This document shows, in pieces, positions 31,536 through 39,597 of a stretch of 55,825 nt of DNA. The stretch comes from a virus. The notes under the pieces were generated by a model. That model saw only the letters and a list, made by a program, of their open reading frames with translations. It did no database searches and was not told the DNA's origin. Both the position numbers and the translations under genes were made by a program. Where the stretch lies: IMG/VR virus record IMGVR_UViG_3300007512_002194, positions 1 through 55,825 of that record. The stretch is one strand, 5' to 3'. Each line of letters begins with the position of its first letter. The first letter of the stretch is position 1.

Positions 31536-32120
31536 CTAGCCTGTAAAGCAGCCATTAAGTCTCATCATCTTAAAGAGACCTTTGCCCAAAGCATCAATCT
31601 TAGCTTGCGGCATAGGTATTTCTTCGTGATAAAGCATTATTTTAAGTGCTACCTGCATAAAGGCTTCTTGGTTGTCTGAGCAGGAGAAGTCTTTATTGAT
31701 CTTAACTATCTTGCTTTTGAAGTCTATCTCTGGAATGTCTTCGCTGTGTGCGGTTATAGAGTAGACATGCCCATCATATATAAAGCTATCTGGAATATAG
31801 AGTGTATGTACCATCTTGGTTTCCCAAAAAGATTGAGCCTCTAAAATGAGGTGCTCTTGCATCTTGCTAATGTCTACATTGTTGTTGTTCATTAGCGTTT
31901 TAAGCAGCTCTGGTAGTGACATAAAGCTTCCATCATCGTCTGATACATATAGTAGACGATAATCAGAGTCGAAGAACATATCTACGGCATTATCAAATGC
32001 CTCTTGTAAATATTTCTTTCTACGCAGCTTAGGGTGCTGAAGCTTTACATAATCATCCATAGCTTGTCGCAATATGGCATTTAAGAGAACATTGTAGTCT
32101 TTTGGATCTGCTATATTCAT
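31536..32120 (-). CDS. Conserved phage protein next to ribonucleotide reductase
   Basis: 194 residues, with an N-terminal helical block LRQAMDDYVKLQHPKLRRKKY, then QEAFDNAVDMFFDSDYRL. The pattern seems familiar from other phages, but I know no function. No metal or catalytic motif. The start lies within the end of the reductase gene (4-base overlap), so the pair is probably translated together. Ends one base before the stop of the nucleotidyltransferase gene on the other strand. Confidence 0.55.
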   Translation of the reverse strand: MNIADPKDYNVLLNAILRQAMDDYVKLQHPKLRRKKYLQEAFDNAVDMFFDSDYRLLYVSDDDGSFMSLPELLKTLMNNNNVDISKMQEHLILEAQSFWETKMVHTLYIPDSFIYDGHVYSITAHSEDIPEIDFKSKIVKINKDFSCSDNQEAFMQVALKIMLYHEEIPMPQAKIDALGKGLFKMMRLNGCFTG

Positions 32121-35100
32121 AGTTCTCTAGGACCAATTGTACATGTATCACCATCGCAAAACTTGTCATCAGCTTCATGAACTGCACCAGATAAATCTAA
32201 GTGTTTTAGCTTGGAAGTCATTTCTATATATTGCTCTTTTGTTATCTCTATGTATGGTGCTTGGACATATCCATGCTTACTGTTTTCTAAGGGTAGTAAC
32301 GATACTGACTTTAGTCTTGTCTCAAAGGTCTCAAGACAATTTGCTATCTCATGTCTCTCAGATTCCTTAAAGCTAATAGTAATAGATACTTGATTGTCAG
32401 CCCACCAATATTGCATATCGGCGGCATTCATAAACTGCTCCCAGACACTAACATCAAACTTTGACTTTATAAAATGTTCCTCTTGTACAGGAAAAGAAAC
32501 AACTGATGTATCATCCGAATAAACGTCTAGCTCTACAGTATATCCAGCATCTACACAAGCTTTTAATAATGGTGATGTATTTTGTACGCGTATATTTCTG
32601 ATGTAATATTCACTATGAGGATAATGGATCCCAGGCGTACTATTGTTCAATAAAGACACACTTCCACTAGGCTTAACACTAGTCATTTTAATACTCTTAG
32701 GTATGCATAGCCACTCACTATATATTTGATCTAAGTCTTGGATATATTTATATCCATTATCACACCAATTGAGAAACTCTCTTCTACCTAGTTTCTGTAT
32801 GGCTTGAGCGATACCACTCATAGAGCAACCAATTCTTCTATTTCTCATCATGACTGCATTAGTTTTAGGGTTATGAGTAGGTATTAAAGTAACAGTCTTT
32901 GCATATAGATAAGCGAACTTAAGTGTTCGTTTATAGTCTTCAAAGCTGTCATGCTTGGCTGGAAAAGTTTCTACCAAATTGCAGGTTTCTTGGTCCTCCA
33001 AGGATTGTTCGCTACATTGTGCTGTATAAATTCCTAAGTACTTGCTATTGCTATTGTTTGTAACTAGTCCTACTGTATGATTATCATCTACAGATAGGTT
33101 GTAAACAGGCTCTTGTACATCTAGCAGCCTAATAGATTTAACTCTGTGATTATACTCAGCAGCTACTTCTTTAAGATGTCTAAATCCACGGAGAGTATGT
33201 AGATTATCTGTTGTTCCTTTAGTTCTAAATCTAACAGGTATTTGATCAGCTCTACATGCTGCTTCCCATTCTGTTTTCCAAGGCTCTCTACTTAAGTTTT
33301 CTTGTAATTCTTTATACTTCTGTATCTGTAAGTGAAGAGTTTGGCGCTGTTTATCTTCAAAGACCATCTCCTGTCCTGCTGTGCGAGCGGCAATGCCTTC
33401 TACACTTTTGTTTCTACAAGAGTGTGAGCAGTAACTGCGGCCTCTCCTTGTCCAGGTAGTAATAAATTCTTCAGAACAGATTTCACAATTCCGAATGGCA
33501 TGTAGCCTATTGCCTATCCAAACTGTATTTAAGTCAGTTTTCTCTTCTTCGTTAAACCTAGCTACTAGCTCTTGCTCAGATACTCTGCTGCCCTTACTTT
33601 GTGGATTTCTAGTATTTGTTATTATCTGCCAATACTTGTTGCCGTCTTTCTTGGCTACTTCCTGTCTCTTTGAGAACCTTGGAAGACTATCTCCAGCTTT
33701 AAGATCTTGAGCTTCACAACGAGTACCATCTAGCAGAACCATCTTGTGGTCAGGTGTTACTCGTAATGTAGAATCATCATCAAGAGTTATTTCGAGTATT
33801 TGAGCTGACTCACGAGTTAATCGTGGGTTGCGGCCCATCTTAATCTCTACTTGGCCCTCAAGATTAATAGAATAGACAGGTATATCATTGGCTTCATCTA
33901 CTAATTGTTTAATAGATATAGCATTTCGTCCATCAGCTACTGCTATTAGTGTATCTCCTGTAAAGCAAGGATTGCATCCCATGGCGCGGAGATCTTTACC
34001 ATTGTATGCATCTGCTAGTCTACCGTAATGGCGAATGTTCTCTAGCCATGCTAGTCCTGGCTCTCCATTAATAGCAATAGAATCAGCTATGTGTGTGTAA
34101 TCCATACCTATTTCAGCAAAGATACTATTATTCGAGGCCCATCTTCTGTCCTGTAGAGCTTCTTTATCTTGCTTCAAAGCAAGAAACTCGGTGTCATCTG
34201 GAGTCCCAAAGACTATTTCGGCTGAGTTATGAACTAAGTATCCATCTTGAGCAACAAACTCATGTGCTTCTACTGTGATATCATAAGTTATATCCTCTCG
34301 TACATCGTGTTCTATTTTAAGCACTTCAACTGGTACAAGATGAATGTCTTTTTTTGTTATCATCTCAAGGTGAGAGACAGTAATCTGACGATTTTGTTGG
34401 CTCCAAACTGATTTTCCATCTTTGTATCCTGTAATGCCACATTCTGCTGCCATAGCAGTGGGAAACCCATAGTCGTTTTGTGAGCGACGAGTCTTATTCT
34501 TGTTTTCATATTTAGAGGCATAAGTGGCAACTCGCTGCTCCCAGCGCAGGATAGCTTTTTCGCCCACAATTGTAAGGCTATGGATAGGTTGCCATCCCTT
34601 AAGTAGTCGTGCTTTATCCTTGTTAAGGTTAAGCTGAGAAGGAATACCAAGAGATGCTAGTACTGCTTGCACTTGCTTAAGATAGTTAGGATATACACTT
34701 GTTGCAGCGACCAAGGGACGACTTCTTGATGAGCCATCGGCGTCAAAAAGTCCAGCAACATAGCTGGCACGGATCCTAGGATCGCCTTGAAGAATACATT
34801 CTGGAATATCAATTGATATTTTAGGCTTCTTGAATCGAGACAGGTAGTCGGCAAGCTGTTTGGATGAGACACTAAGCTTATAGCATTGATCTGATTCCTT
34901 TGGCTCAATCGTTCCTGTATTGACTCCAAAAGATTCAAACACTTTTCTTGCTCGATTAAGAATTGCCTCTTGACCTACAGCAATAGCTATAGAAACATAG
35001 CCCTTGTCTGAGGTCTTGTATCCATCTCCATGTAAAAGTCCTAAGAACCAGCTCATTTCAGTGCTGAGATCTGGAATAGCAATGTCTTTACATATTATTG

Positions 35101-36298
35101 AGTGTTTAGGACGGATATAATTATACGAAGGTAGCTTAGTGGCTTGCCCCTCAAGAACACGATCCACGAACACCATACGGTCTCCAGGCTCAAGCTCATT
35201 GGCTGTTTTCCACTTGTAGCCACCACTTATGTCTGAGATTACAGCAACTTGATGCTTGTCAGTGCATTCAAATGTTCCCATTTGTGTTGTAATCTGACTG
35301 ATAGGTTGTATACCTTGCTGAAACCAATCTGTTATTTTGCTCATACCGTTTGAAGTAAGTGCTGCCATTCCAGCTTTTACATTTTCAATGGGAACAAGTC
35401 CTTCTGAAGTATGTATAAGGGTTCCTGCTGGTAAGCATCGCCTAACTCCACCTGAGACAACACATTTGCCTATATAGTTAAATATATCTGTTATATGTGT
35501 TGAGGTAATTGGTATAGGCTCATCATTTGTTGGTGTTAATAGCTTAGTTAGATTGTCTATAAGTTTAATTAGAGGATCTGGTCCTGATGCTACTCCACCA
35601 AATGTTCTAATTGGCGTACCTCTAGGTCTTACTTGAGAGTAATCTATATTTGTAGGATAGGTTCCTTTACCTACAAAGGAGTTTAGAACTCTGCTAACTA
35701 TTTGTGCCCAACCTTCTCTAGAATCCTCTACAATGTGGGGCTCATCTGTATAGCGAGGCATACATAGCTTAACTGTACCGGCTCCTCTTGTATCAGTTCC
35801 TACGCCTACTCCCAGCATAGACATATCCATGAGGAAGCAGAATGGGGCAGCAAAATCTATATTGAGGTTTTCAGTAGTAACAAATGCACATGAGTTTAGT
35901 GCAGCAGATCCTTTCTTGTAAATGAGATCTGTTCCCATCATCCAAAAGCCACGGCCAGAAGGAGTAAACTTAAACTCCCATATACGAGTAAACATCTCTT
36001 GGGCTGAGCGCTGTGCTCTTCTATCGTCCCAAGGTAAAAGAAGTGTCTTACAGTGTTGCTTTTGTATTGTATAGATGCCTTCTACTACACGCTTACAGGT
36101 CTCCCAGTACTCTTCTGAGGGGTGGCTGCAGGTGTTTGGGTCTTCACATTCACAAGTAGGTCTTGAGTATGTTCTTTTAAATGTAAACTGGCCTACGGGA
36201 CCCCAGTTAGGTTGCTTCCCTACAAATTGCTCTATAAAGGAGTCACTCAAACTAAAGGTACGGATCTTACGACCATCATACTCTTCTGATAAAAACAT
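32117..36298 (-). CDS. nrdJ: Class II (B12-dependent) ribonucleotide reductase with two inteins
   Basis: 1393 residues; ~672 after splicing. RTPR-type motifs: NWGPVGQFTFKRTYSR, WDDRRAQRSAQEMFTRIW, FTPSGRGFWMMGTDL, LNSCAFVTT. Intein 1 (residues 288-691) sits in GGVRR/SAEIVFG; intein 2 (778-1094) sits before CSEQSLEDQETCNLVETFP. Cys1095 aligns with the thiyl-radical Cys408 and Cys1106 with Cys419 of Lactobacillus leichmannii RTPR (11 apart in both). The C-terminal FCDGDTCTIG is the reducing Cys pair. It makes dNTPs for phage replication without oxygen or a small subunit; needs adenosylcobalamin from the host. Confidence 0.93.
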   Translation of the reverse strand: MFLSEEYDGRKIRTFSLSDSFIEQFVGKQPNWGPVGQFTFKRTYSRPTCECEDPNTCSHPSEEYWETCKRVVEGIYTIQKQHCKTLLLPWDDRRAQRSAQEMFTRIWEFKFTPSGRGFWMMGTDLIYKKGSAALNSCAFVTTENLNIDFAAPFCFLMDMSMLGVGVGTDTRGAGTVKLCMPRYTDEPHIVEDSREGWAQIVSRVLNSFVGKGTYPTNIDYSQVRPRGTPIRTFGGVASGPDPLIKLIDNLTKLLTPTNDEPIPITSTHITDIFNYIGKCVVSGGVRRCLPAGTLIHTSEGLVPIENVKAGMAALTSNGMSKITDWFQQGIQPISQITTQMGTFECTDKHQVAVISDISGGYKWKTANELEPGDRMVFVDRVLEGQATKLPSYNYIRPKHSIICKDIAIPDLSTEMSWFLGLLHGDGYKTSDKGYVSIAIAVGQEAILNRARKVFESFGVNTGTIEPKESDQCYKLSVSSKQLADYLSRFKKPKISIDIPECILQGDPRIRASYVAGLFDADGSSRSRPLVAATSVYPNYLKQVQAVLASLGIPSQLNLNKDKARLLKGWQPIHSLTIVGEKAILRWEQRVATYASKYENKNKTRRSQNDYGFPTAMAAECGITGYKDGKSVWSQQNRQITVSHLEMITKKDIHLVPVEVLKIEHDVREDITYDITVEAHEFVAQDGYLVHNSAEIVFGTPDDTEFLALKQDKEALQDRRWASNNSIFAEIGMDYTHIADSIAINGEPGLAWLENIRHYGRLADAYNGKDLRAMGCNPCFTGDTLIAVADGRNAISIKQLVDEANDIPVYSINLEGQVEIKMGRNPRLTRESAQILEITLDDDSTLRVTPDHKMVLLDGTRCEAQDLKAGDSLPRFSKRQEVAKKDGNKYWQIITNTRNPQSKGSRVSEQELVARFNEEEKTDLNTVWIGNRLHAIRNCEICSEEFITTWTRRGRSYCSHSCRNKSVEGIAARTAGQEMVFEDKQRQTLHLQIQKYKELQENLSREPWKTEWEAACRADQIPVRFRTKGTTDNLHTLRGFRHLKEVAAEYNHRVKSIRLLDVQEPVYNLSVDDNHTVGLVTNNSNSKYLGIYTAQCSEQSLEDQETCNLVETFPAKHDSFEDYKRTLKFAYLYAKTVTLIPTHNPKTNAVMMRNRRIGCSMSGIAQAIQKLGRREFLNWCDNGYKYIQDLDQIYSEWLCIPKSIKMTSVKPSGSVSLLNNSTPGIHYPHSEYYIRNIRVQNTSPLLKACVDAGYTVELDVYSDDTSVVSFPVQEEHFIKSKFDVSVWEQFMNAADMQYWWADNQVSITISFKESERHEIANCLETFETRLKSVSLLPLENSKHGYVQAPYIEITKEQYIEMTSKLKHLDLSGAVHEADDKFCDGDTCTIGPREL
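33017..33967 (-). other. Intein 2 of the reductase, ends in Gln, zinc-finger insert
   Basis: 317 residues: starts CFTGDTLIAVADGRNAISIK, has LRVTPDHKMVLLDG (block B) and VYNLSVDDNHTVGLVTNN (block F). It ends LGIYTAQ, so the last residue is Gln, not Asn, before Cys+1. Middle insert holds CEICSEEF...SYCSHSC (zinc finger) but no LAGLIDADG. Confidence 0.88.
34226..35437 (-). other. Intein 1 of the reductase, with LAGLIDADG endonuclease
   Basis: 404 residues: starts CLPAGTLIHTSEGLVPIENV, ends GYLVHN before Ser+1. Two LAGLIDADG motifs (WFLGLLHGDGYKT and YVAGLFDADGSS) show an intact-looking DOD homing endonuclease. Confidence 0.92.
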
Positions 36299-36306
36299 TT
36301 AGTGTC

Positions 36307-36567
36307 CTATAAGGTTTCTGTTGTATCTATAATAATAGATTGTGACTGCTTGTTAGACAGTTTGTTGCTGAGCTTATATAAAAAAAGCACTATGCAGAGA
36401 TTGCTCAACAATAGAATTATAAAAAGAAGCAACACCACTCTTGTTAAGAGTGATATTCCTTCTTTTGTTAGAATAAGTACTTTATCATAATAATATGATC
36501 GTATTGTTTTAATTTTAGAATAAATACTATAAAAGTAGTAATTATTCTGTTTCTCCTTGTATATCAT
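36307..36567 (-). CDS. Small membrane protein
   Basis: 86 residues with one strong transmembrane helix, LLTRVVLLLFIILLLSNLCI (about residues 40-59), a Lys/Tyr-rich N-terminus and a short polar C-terminus. Starts inside the end of the gene at 36542. Possibly an envelope or lysis accessory protein; no family recognised. Confidence 0.6.
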   Translation of the reverse strand: MIYKEKQNNYYFYSIYSKIKTIRSYYYDKVLILTKEGISLLTRVVLLLFIILLLSNLCIVLFLYKLSNKLSNKQSQSIIIDTTETL

Positions 36568-36832
36568 TATATAAGGCTTCTTCGTTAATGATTGATAAGA
36601 GACCAGTTAGGTGCATATTTAGATCTGAAGCACTTAGTAAAAAAGAGAGAAGCCTCCTTGAACAGGAGGCCTCACTCTTTAAAAGTACTTGATCTAATAG
36701 TTCTACGAATATTTGTGGTTCATCATCACATAAAAGAGAAAAGGTTTCAGTACAGATATCATCTAATACTAATTTAGCAAGTTGCTGTTTGTTTTCCTCT
36801 GATAGAGTCTGCCACAAGTTTTGTTCTGGCAT
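36542..36832 (-). CDS. Unknown small helical protein
   Basis: 96 residues from the ATG at 36832 with GGAG six bases upstream. Acidic, helical (QQLAKLVLDDICTETFSLL). Overlaps both neighbours. No motif recognised. Confidence 0.5.
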   Translation of the reverse strand: MPEQNLWQTLSEENKQQLAKLVLDDICTETFSLLCDDEPQIFVELLDQVLLKSEASCSRRLLSFLLSASDLNMHLTGLLSIINEEALYNDIQGETE

Positions 36833-37079
36833 TAAATTCTCCAATTTGAATGGCAATGACAAGTGTCATATTAACTAGTAGACCACAAACGACAGATGCT
36901 GCTACTGCAGTCAGACTGCTTGAGATACTGCAGAGAAAGAAGAAGCAGATCGATGTAGCAATTACATCTGTCATTACTGGATGTCTAAGCATATAGTTTC
37001 TAATCCAAATAGGAAAGTGTCTATATGAAAACATCATACTGAACCAGGTAAGAATACCGAGGATTGTGCCATCAATCAT
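36774..37079 (-). CDS. Multi-helix membrane protein
   Basis: 101 residues. Hydrophobic stretches include TILGILTWFSMMFSY, VIATSICFFFLCSI, and SLTAVAASVVCGLLVNM plus TLVIAIQIG, about three helices, with arginines between. Might be a holin or superinfection-exclusion protein; no signature seen. Start ATG 37079; the neighbouring hairpin at 37098 separates it from the gene upstream. Confidence 0.6.
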   Translation of the reverse strand: MIDGTILGILTWFSMMFSYRHFPIWIRNYMLRHPVMTDVIATSICFFFLCSISSSLTAVAASVVCGLLVNMTLVIAIQIGEFNARTKLVADSIRGKQTATC

Positions 37080-37097
37080 GATTGGCTCCTTTAATAG

Positions 37098-37120
37098 GAT
37101 AAGCTTTATAAAGTCTTATC
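37098..37120 (-). terminator. Weak terminator-like hairpin
   Basis: Minus strand: GATAAG-A-CTTT / AAAG-CTTATC around a 3-base loop, 14 bases after the stop of 37134-37709. Short T-rich tail follows (CTATTAAAGG). Not strong. Confidence 0.45.
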
Positions 37121-37133
37121 AGGTGAGAGTAAA

Positions 37134-37709
37134 TTATTGGTTTGTCCACTTCATTTCTACATGAAGGCTCATACCAATTTGTTCTAAAATCTTTCTAAGT
37201 TCCAACAAGGTATCAGTTCTTTGTTTCCAAAAGTTTTTAACTATTTGAGCTGCAACCCTTGCTGAAACAGTTGAAGACATATAGCTATCTGCCATTTTTT
37301 CTATAACTGTGGCTGCTGGTCTTCTAGCTCCTGATTTCGCATAAGAATATACAATAGCTGATATAACATCAGAACGCTTTATTGAGCCCCCCCCGGATAT
37401 GGCGTCAGCCATGGAGGATGCTACTGAGAAATAGTTCTGAGCTATTTGTAAGTTATTAGCTAATGTTACTAATGTGCTTCTAAACTGATTTTCGTCCATA
37501 TTCTCTGGAATATGGATCATCATTTCATTTGCCCATTGGTAAAGAGTTTTATCATAGAAAACAAATGTAGATATAAACGAGGCGGTTATCTCTGAATATA
37601 TTTGAGCACCTTCCTCTACTACTGCAACTAAAGTATCTGTAGAAACTTCAATTTCAATTTCAGCTTTAGTGTTTTCTATTGGTTTGCTGTTTTCCGCTGC
37701 GTCTATCAT
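37134..37709 (-). CDS. Unknown helical protein
   Basis: 191 residues, long helices (AQNYFSVASSMADAISGGGS and ARRPAATVIEKMADSYMSS). No membrane segment, no catalytic motif. Its start overlaps the end of the gene at 37666. Unknown. Confidence 0.5.
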   Translation of the reverse strand: MIDAAENSKPIENTKAEIEIEVSTDTLVAVVEEGAQIYSEITASFISTFVFYDKTLYQWANEMMIHIPENMDENQFRSTLVTLANNLQIAQNYFSVASSMADAISGGGSIKRSDVISAIVYSYAKSGARRPAATVIEKMADSYMSSTVSARVAAQIVKNFWKQRTDTLLELRKILEQIGMSLHVEMKWTNQ

Positions 37710-38007
37710 GAGTTCTCTTTGATTGATGAGGTTGACGAGGTACGCGTGGAGTAATAACTAATGGTGCTGCTGCTGGAGCATGTTTATAAGCGGCTTCTAC
37801 TAAAGCTGTTATATGTCTAGTAGTAGAATGACTTACAAAATTATTAGCACTATTTGTATAGTCGTAAATAATCATGGTTCCATCTTTGGTCCATCTAGCT
37901 ACTAGAAGGTTATAGGACCAAGCTCTACCATTTGCAGTTTTAAAGTTTCTGCAAGAGGCTCTTTCTTGTTGAGTCCATGCAATAGCTATATCAATGTTTT
38001 TTAACAT
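37666..38007 (-). CDS. Unknown small protein with basic tail
   Basis: 113 residues. Globular part WSYNLLVARWTKDGTMIIYD, then a Pro/Arg/Lys-rich tail (PRVPRQPHQSKRTHDRRSGK) that could bind nucleic acid. Overlaps the next gene by 44 bases. No family known. Confidence 0.5.
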   Translation of the reverse strand: MLKNIDIAIAWTQQERASCRNFKTANGRAWSYNLLVARWTKDGTMIIYDYTNSANNFVSHSTTRHITALVEAAYKHAPAAAPLVITPRVPRQPHQSKRTHDRRSGKQQTNRKH

Positions 38008-38023
38008 ATCTTATCCATAAGAT

Positions 38024-38054
38024 AACCCCTCCACCCCTTACAAGTGGAGGGGTT
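38024..38054 (-). terminator. Terminator after spoVG
   Basis: 11-bp stem AACCCCTCCAC / GTGGAGGGGTT with a 9-base loop, 12 bases past the stop of 38066-38422. Strong stem; T-run short on the minus strand, better on the plus strand (TTTAAATT). Confidence 0.65.
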
Positions 38055-38065
38055 TAAATTGGGAG

Positions 38066-38422
38066 TTACCAGAGGGGGCGACGAGTCATTGAGCTCTCAG
38101 TATCGTTTACAGATGCTTGAGCTTCTGCAGCAGATTCTCTAGATGTACTAGTATCTGTATAAGCTTGTAGAACAGATTTATAAATCTCTTCCTTAACTGC
38201 TTCTGCATCATCTCCTACAAATCTAACGTCATCATACCAAGTATCTTCGCCTTCTTTGTTCTTCCCTTTGTGTGAAGGAGCTGAAACAAAAAGGCCTTTT
38301 GCACCATCGATGATTCTAAAGCCTTCTAAAGATAGTACATCATTAATCAGTAACGAGGCGAAGGCAACTACTTTCGTTCTTGGATTCTTTATTGTGCGTA
38401 CTTGTACTGTGTAACTGAACAT
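38066..38422 (-). CDS. spoVG: SpoVG-family nucleic-acid-binding protein
   Basis: 118 residues. VRTIKNPRTKVVAFASLLIN, LEGFRIIDGAKGLFVSAPSH and FVGDDAEAVKEEIYKSVLQA follow the SpoVG core (usual motifs: VRIRKV, IRVIDGNNGLFVAMPS). A loop insert (KNKEGEDTWYDDV) precedes the last helix; the tail is Ser/Ala-rich. SpoVG of Bacillus and Listeria binds DNA or RNA and regulates cell division or virulence. A phage copy might modulate host gene expression. The family call is good, function inferred. Confidence 0.8.
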   Translation of the reverse strand: MFSYTVQVRTIKNPRTKVVAFASLLINDVLSLEGFRIIDGAKGLFVSAPSHKGKNKEGEDTWYDDVRFVGDDAEAVKEEIYKSVLQAYTDTSTSRESAAEAQASVNDTESSMTRRPLW

Positions 38423-38588
38423 TATTGTTTTCTCTAAATTTTAGTATGTTATTAGTATTTTGTTTACGTAACTCTAATATATGCGTAGCAGCGACTTCTG
38501 CTATCTGATCGAGAACGTAATCCGCTATATCATAAAATAGGGTTTTGATTGTTGGTGCTGTTGTCAGAGCTTTCAACCACATTATCAT
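38343..38588 (-). CDS. Possible small protein overlapping spoVG
   Basis: 81 residues, ATG at 38588, MIMWLKALTTAPTIKTLFYD.... Its first ~55 residues cover the otherwise empty 38423-38530; the last 27 codons overlap spoVG in another frame. The overlaps at both ends and absence of a clear ribosome-binding site make it doubtful. Confidence 0.35.
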   Translation of the reverse strand: MIMWLKALTTAPTIKTLFYDIADYVLDQIAEVAATHILELRKQNTNNILKFRENNNVQLHSTSTHNKESKNESSCLRLVTD

Positions 38589-38850
38589 CTAATTCTTCTC
38601 CTATTATCTCTACATTATTTTTCTCTAGGAATACTCTGTAATAATAGCCAACTGTGAACCCCATAGTCATAAGCTGATCTATATTACATGTACTCATAGT
38701 CTTTTTACTTTGGAGAAAGTTATTAAAGGATGAGACAAGTGTTGTAAATTCTGGTTTAGTAGAGCTTATTACTTTACTCATAAGCATATCTAATAGCTGC
38801 TCTCTTGTAAGAGAGAGAGGTTCTGTGCTGGTTTTAATATTCCACTTCAT
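38530..38850 (-). CDS. Unknown small protein
   Basis: 106 residues from ATG 38850 with GGGAG four bases before it; two bases from the stop of the gene upstream. Begins MKWNIKTSTEPLSLTREQL, helix-rich, acidic end. No motif. Confidence 0.5.
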   Translation of the reverse strand: MKWNIKTSTEPLSLTREQLLDMLMSKVISSTKPEFTTLVSSFNNFLQSKKTMSTCNIDQLMTMGFTVGYYYRVFLEKNNVEIIGEELDDNVVESSDNSTNNQNPIL

Positions 38851-38851
38851 A

Positions 38852-39304
38852 TTACTCCCACCCAATCAATAATGGTGTAGCAGTCATCAAAAGTCTTAGG
38901 AGTACTGTGTACTCTCCACCTGAGATAGGTACTGAGACACTTTTGGTTTGATCTGTTTCTTTATTCTTCTCTTGTAGGTTAAGCATATAGGTTCCTACAT
39001 ACTTTCCACTGCCTGGTACTAAGTCGAGGCTCTTAATAATTGTAGACCCAGGGGGAGAATGAACTAGTCGTGGTGGCTTATCTGGATTATCGAAGATTCT
39101 GCATATGTCTGAGACTCCAAAAGCAAAGTTAATCTTGGAGCTCCAACTATAATGCTTATCTCCAGCACTACTTGCTGCGTCTAGTAGAATAGCGCCATCT
39201 CTTTCTATTCTACCTGTTTCGTCTGATCTTGTGGGATTTATTAGTGTAAACTGAGCTGCTCCCAGTTTCTTATATATGGTAAATTGTCCAGGGTGTTGCT
39301 TCAT
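38852..39304 (-). CDS. Unknown beta-rich protein (possibly Whirly-like ssDNA-binding)
   Basis: 150 residues, beta-rich: GAILLDAASSAGDKHYSWSS, KINFAFGVSDICRIFDN, TYMLNLQEKN and a final TVLLRLLMTATPLLIG. The strand-helix pattern W-x2-KINFAF...DI..I is reminiscent of Whirly/MRP-type ssDNA- or RNA-binding proteins, but this is a weak likeness. Located near PhoH and SSB-like functions. Start ATG 39304 overlaps the previous stop. Confidence 0.45.
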   Translation of the reverse strand: MKQHPGQFTIYKKLGAAQFTLINPTRSDETGRIERDGAILLDAASSAGDKHYSWSSKINFAFGVSDICRIFDNPDKPPRLVHSPPGSTIIKSLDLVPGSGKYVGTYMLNLQEKNKETDQTKSVSVPISGGEYTVLLRLLMTATPLLIGWE

Positions 39305-39585
39305 ATCTTTTTCTTTTTTAGGTCAATATCCTCAAGCCAACTTAGTAGTACTAATCCTTGCCTTACTAAGGAGTTGGGTATCGTATCTCCACAAGTTTTT
39401 ACGTCATCTAGTATTATTTTAATAATATCATGTTTAGTAATCTCTTGAGGGGAGCTTTGTATAGGAAGGTGTCTAACGCCTAAATCTATAAATAAGTTAG
39501 CGAGTATTTCTACTTGCTCATTTATATCTAGAGGCTCTAAGAGGAGTTTTATATTTGTATGTATAGATTGATTAGAAGTAATCAT
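39301..39585 (-). CDS. Unknown small helical protein
   Basis: 94 residues: MITSNQSIHTNIKLLLEPLD, then helical segments and a Lys-rich tail (DLKKKKI). 12 bases after the PhoH gene stop. No motif recognised. Confidence 0.5.
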   Translation of the reverse strand: MITSNQSIHTNIKLLLEPLDINEQVEILANLFIDLGVRHLPIQSSPQEITKHDIIKIILDDVKTCGDTIPNSLVRQGLVLLSWLEDIDLKKKKI

Positions 39586-39597
39586 ATTCGGTGAAAG

